A stretch of 64,000 bases of DNA from Pseudomonas aegrilactucae (GTDB taxonomy: Bacteria; Pseudomonadota; Gammaproteobacteria; Pseudomonadales; Pseudomonadaceae): positions 62,001 to 126,000 of the forward strand of contig NZ_JAHTBI010000008.1 in assembly GCF_019168305.1 (NCBI RefSeq), written 5' to 3'. The notes under the pieces are model-generated. The model was not told the origin of the DNA. It searched no databases and was given only the letters and a program-made list of their open reading frames with translations. Positions 53,677 to 62,564 of the stretch are shown one piece after another (within the stretch, counting starts at the first letter, position 1; the number at the start of each line of letters is the position of its first letter). The position numbers were made by a program, and so were the translations under genes.

Positions 53677-55678
53677 CTACGGCTTCTGTCTGACCACACC
53701 ATAGGACGATTGTTCGGTGCGTATTTTTTCAAACAAAGGCGATATACGAGACATTTCATATATAGCGCCTATTGGCGATAGATGATGCACATCCCGGAAC
53801 GTCACCCGCCCTTCGTCGTCAAAAAAACTACACTGCCCTTGCGGGCACTGAACGTCATGAACAGGGATATAGTTAACCGACAACCTAGCCAACTTGGCAC
53901 TGTAAGCCAGCTCCCTCGCAGCGGCACTGGCATCTGCTTTGCAAATCTGCCGTAGACGTTCATCAGAAAAAATGAAATCCGGAACGGCGTAGCACTGGGC
54001 AAGCTCCACCCCTGGCCGAATGAAATCCCCAATAACATAAGCGGAATGCCCATACCCCTCCAGCGTTCGTACATGCTGATTATTGATCTTGGATATAGCG
54101 TCCGGTCGATTACGCTTGGCATTTGATATGAAAACAGTAAGATCCCCTTTGTAGGCTTCAGCCCAGGACAGGAATGACCTGTTGCGCGCTGCGCACTGTT
54201 CCGTCAACAACCGCGAAGAAAACTTTCGGAGAACCCCATCAAACCCGCTTTGCGAAATACAACCGCTTAAATAGGCAACCGCAATATTAGAATCTTTGAA
54301 CAGCTCCGAAACCCCTGCCACCAGGTGCATCGCATGGCTATCCCCCCATACCACAACAGTATGGTTCGAGCGACGGTCATTTTGACAGGTAAATAGATCG
54401 TTGGGGAAACCGCTCAAATTTCCAGCGCAGTACTGACGTCTTTCAACTACCCGCCACTCAGAATTACTGAGGGCAACACGATGCACCGGCACCCGCCCTT
54501 CGAGCGTTTTGAGCAAAAACACGGCGCCCACAGACAGGATCAAAAGAACAGCGAATGCCGAGCGCGAAAAAAAACCGTAAACCCCAGCGGAGGCCTTGCC
54601 TTCGGTGTACCTAAAGCGACACTCGACCCACACATAGAGGGCGTAGCCAAAACCGAACATGACCGTCAGCAACATCAGCATGTCGCCGACGCCCAGCTCA
54701 CCGAAAACAGTTCTGTAATAAACAATCAGCGGCCAGTGCACCAAGTAGAGCGAGTAACTTATACCACCAACAAACACCACCAGTGGATTTGCCAGAAGCA
54801 CGCGCCCAAGCCTCGAGCGCGGAGCAACCACAATAAGTGCAGCAGCGAGAAGCGCCACCCACAGCGCATTGTAATAAGGAAAAACGCTACGTCCTGTCAG
54901 GGACACCATCAACAGGAGCAGACCGCCCAAGGCGGCCAGCAAAAGAATATCCGCAAAAATGCCATTGATCTTGAGTCGCTCCAGACGAAGCAAGACCAGC
55001 AGTGCACCAATACCAAATTCAAAAATGCGAAACGGCATTAAATAGAAGGCGGTCGACCCTCCATCGAGGAAAATTGCGCGCCAACCGCCAGCCGTACCTA
55101 ACACGCTGCCCAGATCGTACGATATAAACGCCCAGTTCAATCCAAGCGACGCCACGCTCAAAAGAACCAACACAACCACAAAGGATCCCCTTGACAAATA
55201 CTTCAAGGACATCATTATCAGCAACGGCCACACTAGGTAAAACTGCTCCTCGACACCTAACGACCACGTGTGCAGCAATGGCTTTATTGATGACTCGACG
55301 TCAAAGTACCCGACTTGCGATAAAAAATAGAAATTGGAAACACTAAAAAAACGCGGCTAATGCCGAGTCCAGCAGCAACCCAAAACGCTCATCAGAGAAC
55401 AGCAAAAAACCACCCGCCAGCGTAAACATGCAGGTGACCAGCATCGCTGGAAACAATCGCCTTATCCGTCGTCGATAAAAATTCGACAGGCTAATGCCAC
55501 CTGTACGTTGATACTCTCGCAGCAGCAGACCCGTAATCAAATAGCCGCTGATCACAAAAAAAACATCTACACCAACAAACCCGCCTGGCAACCAAGAAAT
55601 TTCCAGATGAGCGAAAATCACCGCCAGAACAGCCAGCGCTCTCAGGCCCTGAATTTCCTTACTGAACCCCATATTCAA
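53677..55678 (-). pseudogene. OafA-like AT3-SGNH O-acetyltransferase, frameshifted at a T7 tract
   Basis: Two frames make one protein. The first (55678 to 55343) begins MNMGFSKEIQGLRALAVLAV, with IFAHLEISWLPGG and GVDVFFVISGYLITGLL, the start of an acyltransferase-3 membrane domain, and stops at TAG within TTTTTTTAG. Removing one T from the T7 run (plus-strand A7, 55345-55351) joins it to the frame that continues FSVSNFYFLSQVGYFD..., LLHTWSLGVEEQFYLVWPLL, a C-terminal SGNH domain with VVWGDSHAMH and DVHHLSPIGA. Corrected length about 666 residues, the normal size. Likely O-acetylates the O-antigen. Confidence 0.85.
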
Positions 55679-55852
55679 CCACCACTAGAACTCGCATTGA
55701 TTTTTATTCACGAGAACACTTAGGCGGCACCGCTACCAGCGCCCAGCCTGACGTGCAGCCGAAACCGACACCCTTTTACACCTTACCAGCGACCCTGTTC
55801 GCTTATTGCAATGACTTTATCCAGCCCTGGAGCAATACCCGTCGGACATTGC
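55679..55852. other. Intergenic gap between the O-acetyltransferase and a glycosyltransferase
   Basis: 174 bases with no clear coding frame or site; base composition is AT-rich relative to the flanking core genome. A promoter for the downstream (minus) acetyltransferase could be here. Confidence 0.3.
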
Positions 55853-57037
55853 TCAAGCCGACTCAAGCAGCGCCACTACCTCTCGCGCCATTTCCTGCAT
55901 GATTCGTTCCCGAGCATAACGCTCGACGAACACGCGGCGATCGACACTGGCCAAGGTCAACTGCCCGAAACACTGCACCGCTCGCCCTACATCGCAGGGC
56001 GGAAATACAGCAGCGTTGGGAACCTCCCTGGCAATGAACTCGGCCGCATATCCACCTACCCCAGCCCAGATCGGTTTTCCCGAAGCGGCATACTCAAAGA
56101 GCTTTGACGGTAATACTCGCTTGAACGCCGCCAGGTCATTCAGATGCAAGAACAACACATCCGCCTGCTCATAGAAGGCTTTTATCTGATTGCGTGGCAT
56201 TGCCGGTAGCAACTCAACATTCTTGAGTTGGCGCACCGCTAGCGCTTCACGCAATGCCCCGGTCAGCCGGCCATCGCCGATGATTTGAAACCTGGCCTTG
56301 CCTTCCAGTCGTTCTGCCAGCGCGGGCAAGATAGCTTGCAGGCCCTGCCCATCGCCGATGTTGCCTGCATACACCACCCTCAGCGGCTCGCCTTCGCGGC
56401 CTCGATGCTCACTCGAGGCAAGCGGTTCACTGAATTCGGCGTCCACCCCATTGGGAAAAAACGAGAAACGGACACGCGGGTACCTGGCTTGGAAGTAAGG
56501 CAGAAAACCAGGCGAAACCAAATTGACAATTTGCGCGCGCGTGATGGCCCAACGCTCCAACACCCCGAACGACCAGACTACCGGGCGCCAGACACGAGCG
56601 CTGAACACGCCCGCCAGCGTTTCGACAAAAATATCGCGGATGTCCAGGTACAAACGCGCGCCTTTGCCACACGCCAGCAAGGCACCCAGCACTGCAGTCA
56701 TCAAACGCGACGAGGTGGCAAAGACCAGGTCGTAGTCCCTGCCCCGGGCGAAACGGTAAGCCCCCCAAGCAAAATGCAGAAAGGACCATGACTGCCCAAG
56801 CAGCCCACCTCTACTCTCCGGCAACACCACCCTGCGGATACGCAAGTCATCATGCTCCTCAAAGCACTCCGCTTCCTGCACACAGGACTGGTAGCGATTG
56901 GGCTGGGTGGTCAACACATCAATTGACACCCCCGTCCCTTGCGCACGCAGTGCTTTCACCAAGGCTGCAGAGCGAAACGAGCCCGCCGACAAGTCCGGGG
57001 GATAAAAAAAGCTGAGAAAAAGGATTCGCTTTGACAT
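55853..57037 (-). CDS. GT4-family glycosyltransferase
   Basis: 394-residue GT-B glycosyltransferase (WbuB-like). N-terminal FLSFFYPPDLSAGSFRSAAL, acceptor domain, and a C-terminal donor domain with RVVYAGNIGDGQGLQAILPAL and LFEYAASGKPIWAGVGG (the E-x7-E like motif region). Donor and acceptor sugars unknown. 13 bases after the upstream glycosyltransferase gene. Confidence 0.88.
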   Translation of the reverse strand: MSKRILFLSFFYPPDLSAGSFRSAALVKALRAQGTGVSIDVLTTQPNRYQSCVQEAECFEEHDDLRIRRVVLPESRGGLLGQSWSFLHFAWGAYRFARGRDYDLVFATSSRLMTAVLGALLACGKGARLYLDIRDIFVETLAGVFSARVWRPVVWSFGVLERWAITRAQIVNLVSPGFLPYFQARYPRVRFSFFPNGVDAEFSEPLASSEHRGREGEPLRVVYAGNIGDGQGLQAILPALAERLEGKARFQIIGDGRLTGALREALAVRQLKNVELLPAMPRNQIKAFYEQADVLFLHLNDLAAFKRVLPSKLFEYAASGKPIWAGVGGYAAEFIAREVPNAAVFPPCDVGRAVQCFGQLTLASVDRRVFVERYARERIMQEMAREVVALLESA

Positions 57038-57050
57038 TGAGAGTGCTGAA

Positions 57051-58256
57051 TCAGCCCACCTTCTTTTGCTCGAGTACGCGCTCGTACAGAGCCAGCAGCT
57101 CGCCTTCCTGCTCTTCCCAGTTCAACACTGCAGCTGCCTTCAGTGATTGCTCTGCATAAAAATGGCGTTTGGCCTGATCATCGACCAGTGTCTTCAATGC
57201 TGTAGCCAACGCCTCGGTATCACCCGGGGGAACGAGCAAGCCCAGGTCATGCTCCCTTACCACCCGGCGAATTTCGGGCAAATCGGAAGCCACCACCGGC
57301 AAACCCGCCTGCACGTACTCGAACAACTTGTTCGAATCGGTGGTGTAGTGGTTCAGGCACGTGTTCTCGATGGGCTGGACGCCGATACTGGCGGACGCGG
57401 TGTAATCTGGTAGCTCGGCCAATGCGACGGTCGGGATGAAGCGAACCCTCTCCTCAAGGCCCAACTCAGCAGCGATGGAGCGCAGGTTCGCGTCCAGGCG
57501 CCCACCACCGATGAACACGAAGTAGGCATTCGGCACCAGCGCTGCCACCCGCACCAGACGCTCAAGCCCACGCCCCTGCTGAACACCGCCCTGGTACACC
57601 ACGATGGGCCAAGGTTCCATCAGACCAAGCTCATCTCGAATGCGCGAACCGCCCTGTACCGACTGCTTGCGTGGTCGATTCTGCAGAACCACAGGGCGGC
57701 CTATGCCGTAGGCACGGGCAAAGAACTTGGCCCTGGCTTCTGTCGTCGTGATAGTGCCATGGGCGCGAGGCATGAGCGCACCCTCGACCCAGGCGACGAG
57801 CTTGCGAAGGCCGGTATAGCCTTCACGACTGGTACTGATCTCATGAGCATCGTAGACGAGCCGCGCCCGCGACAACTTGGCAGCCAACCATGCAGTCGGC
57901 AGGGTATTCACATCATGCGCATGGACAACGTCGGGACGTTGGCGAACCACGTTGATCAGGAGCGCAGCATGCCCACGGCAGCGTCCAAGAATTTGAAGAA
58001 TCAAAGAAAATGCAGACCTGCCGTGAGGGCTCACGGATACAGCAGGCTTGCTCACGTTGCGGCGCTTGAACAACGAGAGACACACACGGCGCACCGTGAT
58101 CTGATCCTCAATCACCTCAACAAGCTTCGTCTTGGCAGGCACATGGCACGCATTGACCGTCACATGACAGCCGCTTCGGGCAAGTGTCTGCGCCTCTTTC
58201 AAGACACGCGCGTCATTACAGAAATCGTTCCAGACCAACATCGAAACAGCAACCAA
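57051..58256 (-). CDS. GT4-family glycosyltransferase
   Basis: GT-B glycosyltransferase of about 401 residues. N-terminal motif VSMLVWNDFCNDARVLKEAQTL, HAHDVNTLPTAWL, donor domain VVYQGGVQQGRGLERL and TDSNKLFEYVQAGLPVVASD. The start codon is uncertain. A TTG 1 base after the upstream stop gives a proper first beta strand and has GCGAGG upstream; ATG at 58241 shortens it by five; an ATG at 58355 would overlap the upstream gene by 98 bases. Substrates unknown. Confidence 0.82.
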   Translation of the reverse strand: MVAVSMLVWNDFCNDARVLKEAQTLARSGCHVTVNACHVPAKTKLVEVIEDQITVRRVCLSLFKRRNVSKPAVSVSPHGRSAFSLILQILGRCRGHAALLINVVRQRPDVVHAHDVNTLPTAWLAAKLSRARLVYDAHEISTSREGYTGLRKLVAWVEGALMPRAHGTITTTEARAKFFARAYGIGRPVVLQNRPRKQSVQGGSRIRDELGLMEPWPIVVYQGGVQQGRGLERLVRVAALVPNAYFVFIGGGRLDANLRSIAAELGLEERVRFIPTVALAELPDYTASASIGVQPIENTCLNHYTTDSNKLFEYVQAGLPVVASDLPEIRRVVREHDLGLLVPPGDTEALATALKTLVDDQAKRHFYAEQSLKAAAVLNWEEQEGELLALYERVLEQKKVG

Positions 58257-58257
58257 C

Positions 58258-60048
58258 TTACACCTCGCCTCGACGACACTCGGCATAGACAGGAAGAATA
58301 GCCAATACCAAGCGATAGGCTTTGTCGTAATGACCTTTACGGTAATTATCTTCAAAGCCTGAACACAAGGCAGCCAAAAGTGTTTTATTAAGACTCAGGT
58401 CAGAAAGCTCATGTCGCCGCGTTTGCAACAGCGTCAAGGCTGGCTCAATCATCTCAGCGTTCTGCGGCCAGTTAAAACCAACCGGTTCCAACGCCCAACG
58501 CCCCCAGTGGAGCAAGCGTGAATTCCCATCAGCATCCAACCAAATCATATTAGGTCGAATATCAGGCAAATGAAAAGCGAGCGGCAGCTCACCTAGTATT
58601 TGAATAATAGCTGGAAGCAACTCTCGGAGGCGAACAAGTGGCTCTAGGTCACGCTCCCCTTCATACAAATGGCTCAGATAATCAAGACTCTGAACATTCA
58701 GACGCCCAACCAACTGAACCCTTGAACGCAGATAACTGCTGACCAGCGCAGGCGCAGGAACCAATGCTAGTGAATGTTCGCGAAACTCGACGAGCCTGTC
58801 CCGCCATGAATTCTCGTCATCTGGGACAAACACGTTGTAGCCCGTAATCTCAAACAAATGGCAGTTCATGCCAGCGACCGTCGTCGCACCCAAAAACGCT
58901 GGAGCAGGCAATGCACGCTGCTGCGTCAACAACGAGGCCTCATGCAGGGCTTGAGCACTGCGGTTGACATCAAAAATCTTAAATAATATTTGCCGCCCCC
59001 CCCCCTCGCCGGCCGCTACATCCGCGACAAAACAAAGCAGGTCAGGGGCACCGATAGAAACCCAGCGACTGGAAAACTTGACATGCTGGGTATCCATGAC
59101 TGATGTCAGGCTTTCCAACATCCATTTGTCGCGTCCCGCTCTTTCAGCAAGCCCTGCAAAGCCACTCGCCTTCTTCTCAGGTAAAAACACATGGGCGTGA
59201 AAAAAAAGCGCGCGCAGCATGCCCTGCTGCTGGTACAGCTCGGCAGTATCCTTGAGTACATTGGCCGCTTTGCTAAAAAGTTGCCGCGAAAGCAAGAGCG
59301 AAACAACAGAAACCAAGACGCCGACAGGTTCAAGGTAAAGATGATCAACAACAATGAAAGAAAACGTTATCAAAAAACCCAGGCTAGCCATCAGCTTTGG
59401 CAACGTACCCAGTCCGTCTGCAAGCTTATCCCTAACAACTTCACTTCCAGCAGACAGTAAAGCCACAACAATCGAAAAAACCAAAAAATAGACTAAAATC
59501 AAAAAAGCCAGTTTCGTATAGAAAAAAAGCATGCCAAACAGACAAACACCGGTAAAACACAAGCCTGCAAATGCCTGAGAAAAGCGCAAATAGCCTTTGC
59601 TTGCTACCTCATCCTGCCGTTCGAATATCGCAATTTTTCGACTACGCTGCACTAACTTTTCCGCACCCCGATCAGAAAAGCGCGTCACCATTCTATCACA
59701 CACCAGATGTGAAAAATAAAACAGCACAGATGCTACGCTTAGCACTACAATCAAGCGCTCTCGACCAAACGCCACCATGAAATCTGGGAAATAGCTTGGA
59801 ATCGTTTCGCGCCCTAACAGTAAAATGACTTTCAGCGGCAACAAGAAACTAACTAAAAATAATAGTTGGCTAGCGATCGTCAGTCCGACCGCCGCACCTG
59901 TCAGTAGCGGTGCCACACGAAAAAAATTTACTGCCCAATGAGAAGAACCAGGCAGGAGCCTGGTACATGGAAGAAATAATATTCCGCATATTATTGCACG
60001 TCGCCCATCACCGTAACTCCAACAATATTTTGGCGGCGGCCTCTGCAC
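58258..60048 (-). CDS. Membrane protein with degenerate kinase-like C-terminal domain
   Basis: 596-codon open frame, unlike any gene product I can name. The N-terminal half has about six membrane segments (ASQLLFLVSFLLPLKVILLLG and others up to residue 275); the C-terminal half resembles aminoglycoside-phosphotransferase or kinase-like folds, with HLPDIRPNMIWLDADG in the place of HxDxxPxN and LLHWGRW where DFG/D-W-x would be, so metal binding is probably impaired. The open frame starts with a GTG inside the upstream gene. A better N-terminus (MRNIISSMYQAPAWFFSLGSK) begins at 59989 in another frame and joins at a T7 run (59920-59926). Also carries a G10 tract. Confidence 0.7.
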   Translation of the reverse strand: MQRPPPKYCWSYGDGRRAIICGILFLPCTRLLPGSSHWAVNFFRVAPLLTGAAVGLTIASQLLFLVSFLLPLKVILLLGRETIPSYFPDFMVAFGRERLIVVLSVASVLFYFSHLVCDRMVTRFSDRGAEKLVQRSRKIAIFERQDEVASKGYLRFSQAFAGLCFTGVCLFGMLFFYTKLAFLILVYFLVFSIVVALLSAGSEVVRDKLADGLGTLPKLMASLGFLITFSFIVVDHLYLEPVGVLVSVVSLLLSRQLFSKAANVLKDTAELYQQQGMLRALFFHAHVFLPEKKASGFAGLAERAGRDKWMLESLTSVMDTQHVKFSSRWVSIGAPDLLCFVADVAAGEGGGRQILFKIFDVNRSAQALHEASLLTQQRALPAPAFLGATTVAGMNCHLFEITGYNVFVPDDENSWRDRLVEFREHSLALVPAPALVSSYLRSRVQLVGRLNVQSLDYLSHLYEGERDLEPLVRLRELLPAIIQILGELPLAFHLPDIRPNMIWLDADGNSRLLHWGRWALEPVGFNWPQNAEMIEPALTLLQTRRHELSDLSLNKTLLAALCSGFEDNYRKGHYDKAYRLVLAILPVYAECRRGEV

Positions 60049-61273
60049 CGTTTCGCCCTCGATAAGAAGAGGGAATACGCTCGCTCAAAAACGCCTCTAT
60101 CGAGGCATCCAGCACACTCTCGTCAATTTCGGTCAAGACCTTATAAGGACCAAAATTAGCGGTCATCTCGACACGACGTAACTGATCATCGGCCCCCGTA
60201 GACATATTGGGTACGAACAGCGTCGGCAATCCCAGCATAACGGCCTCACACACCGAGTTATAACCGCCCGCCAAAATGGAAAAATCAAAAGCGGCAAAAT
60301 ACCGGCTGTTAGGATAATCGACGATGACACTATCAGCATCCAGGTTGGGCTCGGGCTTAAGAGCAATAGGCGACTGCCCCAGCACCACCTCGATACCCCG
60401 GCGCTGCAAGTGCCTGATCACACTGTCCTGCAGGTCTGCAATGCCATTGATATTGCCCGCCCCAAGTTGCACGTAAGCGCAGGGCCGATCCTGGGAAAGA
60501 CGTAGTATTTTACGCGCCGTTGGGCGATCCAGCAGATCCTGAGGATCAAGCAATGCAATGGGATCGACTCGACGTACTTTCGTCTCGACCTCGTCACTGG
60601 CGTCCTTGGCCTCAGAGAGTTCACCGGGCGCAATGATGCTATCGAAAAGCGCGATATAACCCTTGAGCTTCTGTTGATCTACACCGGCCTTGTACAAGCC
60701 GCGCTTGATCCACACATAGCGAATACTGGCATAGCGGCGCATGATGCGCTGCAACCCAAGATAAGGTGCCGTACCATCAAATACCAGAGTGCCAGGACGG
60801 TGAAGTGCCAAAACGGCGTCGATGTTGCGGAAGAACAACTGATTCCATGCCACAGGGCTTTCATTCAGCAGAGCCGCAGGTGGAACATGGTGACAAGCAA
60901 ACCCCGCCCGGTGCACCAGGGTCACACCGATGCTGGTGGTAAGAAAGACAATTTTGGCGTCTGGCTTTTGCTGCTGAAGACGACGAGCGACTGCCAGCGA
61001 GCGCGTTAGATGCCCTAGCCCGGCACCATTGATGGGGAGGAACAAAAATACGTTGGCATCAGGTTTGTAAGTAAGCCCCTTGAATGATGGCACTGCCAAC
61101 CATGCACGCATCAAGAACTGCTTCAACAACCTCTTTGCAAGCCCAACCGCCTTCTTAATCACACCACGCTCCCGAGGAAATACTTCAAATAGCAGCCGCC
61201 ATCCCACGCGCAGCACCTTACTGAACTGCACCCAAATATGCAACAAGATCCCGGAGAAATGGCTGCAGATCAT
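60008..61273 (-). CDS. GT28-like (MurG-type) glycosyltransferase
   Basis: 421-residue protein with a GT-B-like fold. N-terminal nucleotide region PINGAGLGHLTRSLAVARRL near residue 80, donor domain QLGAGNINGIADLQD, and the C-terminal LAGGYNSVCEAVMLGLPTLFVP, characteristic of the MurG/GT28 group. The first 55 residues are atypical and may not be translated; a GTG at 61216 just after the upstream stop is the alternative start. Substrates unknown. Confidence 0.8.
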   Translation of the reverse strand: MICSHFSGILLHIWVQFSKVLRVGWRLLFEVFPRERGVIKKAVGLAKRLLKQFLMRAWLAVPSFKGLTYKPDANVFLFLPINGAGLGHLTRSLAVARRLQQQKPDAKIVFLTTSIGVTLVHRAGFACHHVPPAALLNESPVAWNQLFFRNIDAVLALHRPGTLVFDGTAPYLGLQRIMRRYASIRYVWIKRGLYKAGVDQQKLKGYIALFDSIIAPGELSEAKDASDEVETKVRRVDPIALLDPQDLLDRPTARKILRLSQDRPCAYVQLGAGNINGIADLQDSVIRHLQRRGIEVVLGQSPIALKPEPNLDADSVIVDYPNSRYFAAFDFSILAGGYNSVCEAVMLGLPTLFVPNMSTGADDQLRRVEMTANFGPYKVLTEIDESVLDASIEAFLSERIPSSYRGRNGAEAAAKILLELR

Positions 61274-62558
61274 CGTCGGATGGCGCGAGTGCCGGGTCGT
61301 AATCCGCCATCGTACTTCTCCATGCCTGAGTATAGAAAGGTTGCCGCCAAAAGTTACTTTCCAAGTCGGAGAATGAAACTTCCGGCGTCAGACCCTTGGC
61401 AGCGAATCCGTAATAGTCTACGCCAACATCATCCAACGAAAACAATTGAAAAACCTTGATCCCGGCAGCGAGCAGCTCGATGGTCACGGAAGAATTACCT
61501 ACAATTGCTATATGCTCGCTCTCCGGCATCTGCGTCACTAATTGCACAGATGAGATAGCCTCGCGCAGCTCAGGTGAAGTGCGCGGGTGTAACTTAACCT
61601 GAACATTTAACACATCTGGATTTTGCGCCAGCGCCTCGACCACCGCCAGCAACGGGCCCGGTAAGAACACAGCCGTCAGGTAGACAACGACCGTCACGCG
61701 CCCATCAACAGTCCCGAAGAGCCTGGTGAACTCCGCCGTTGGCCGATGCCTTCCAACGACGTAGACTTGCCCACGTGAATGCCCAACATGCTTGTAGACC
61801 TGTGCCGAATGATTATTACGCAGTATGGAATACTCGAAATCCAATGCAGGGAAGCGCGGCGACACTTCTGCGTGCTGCAAATATATACGAGGCACATTGA
61901 ACAACTTCATGACCATCGAAAAAGCCACAGTGCTCGCAGAGTGATCATTCGCCACCACCGCTATCAGCGGCAACCGCTTGGACTCTTGCAAGAAAAAGCG
62001 AAAGAAGCGATAAAAATACCTGCAGTAGCTCAACACCGCATCTGCGCTCACGGAATGACACGTCAACCGATGACTAAAGCCTTTGACTATGCCAAATAAA
62101 ATCAGCTTACAGGTCGTATCCTCCTGACTTTCCAAACACTGCTGTTTCTCCGCAAAAGATAGATTGACCGCCCTTGAATATTCAAGCCCTACGTGTGCGG
62201 CCTGCGCCGAGAGAAAATAAAACTCCCGCTCATTATTCGCAGTAGCGCCAAAGAATAATGCGCGACTTTCGACGTGCACGTAAGTCGTTTCTCTTCTGCG
62301 TGTAAATTCCTGCCTCACGGCCACGAGCAACCCTTTTCGATCGCTCACCGCCGCCAGCGCCGGAATGCCCTGCCCTTTGTTACCAGCGCCCGAAACGAAT
62401 CGACCAAACTCCAGCACCGTAAAGATGCGCACCAACCCTCGATGGAAAAGCCAGAGCATGCGCGCGAACCGCCACACCCCCAACCTGGCGATCAAACGCC
62501 TTAACGCGAGACAGTGCTTGAGCGCCCCACGGTATTTGGTACGCATGCGCATGAACAT
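61218..62558 (-). CDS. Putative GT-B-fold surface polysaccharide transferase
   Basis: 446-residue soluble protein with motifs of the polysialyltransferase or CDP-glycerol transferase kind: RIYLQHAEVSPRFPALDFEY near residue 225, VQVKLHPRTSPELREAI near 325, and IAIVGNSSVTIELLAAGIKVFQL near 355. These resemble the nucleotide-sugar-binding part of GT-B enzymes. The exact sugar is unknown; a transferase for CMP-legionaminate is a reasonable guess given the downstream Leg genes, but this is inference. Ends 6 bases before the next gene or overlaps it, depending on that start. Confidence 0.72.
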   Translation of the reverse strand: MFMRMRTKYRGALKHCLALRRLIARLGVWRFARMLWLFHRGLVRIFTVLEFGRFVSGAGNKGQGIPALAAVSDRKGLLVAVRQEFTRRRETTYVHVESRALFFGATANNEREFYFLSAQAAHVGLEYSRAVNLSFAEKQQCLESQEDTTCKLILFGIVKGFSHRLTCHSVSADAVLSYCRYFYRFFRFFLQESKRLPLIAVVANDHSASTVAFSMVMKLFNVPRIYLQHAEVSPRFPALDFEYSILRNNHSAQVYKHVGHSRGQVYVVGRHRPTAEFTRLFGTVDGRVTVVVYLTAVFLPGPLLAVVEALAQNPDVLNVQVKLHPRTSPELREAISSVQLVTQMPESEHIAIVGNSSVTIELLAAGIKVFQLFSLDDVGVDYYGFAAKGLTPEVSFSDLESNFWRQPFYTQAWRSTMADYDPALAPSDDDLQPFLRDLVAYLGAVQ

Positions 62559-62564
62559 GAGGCC

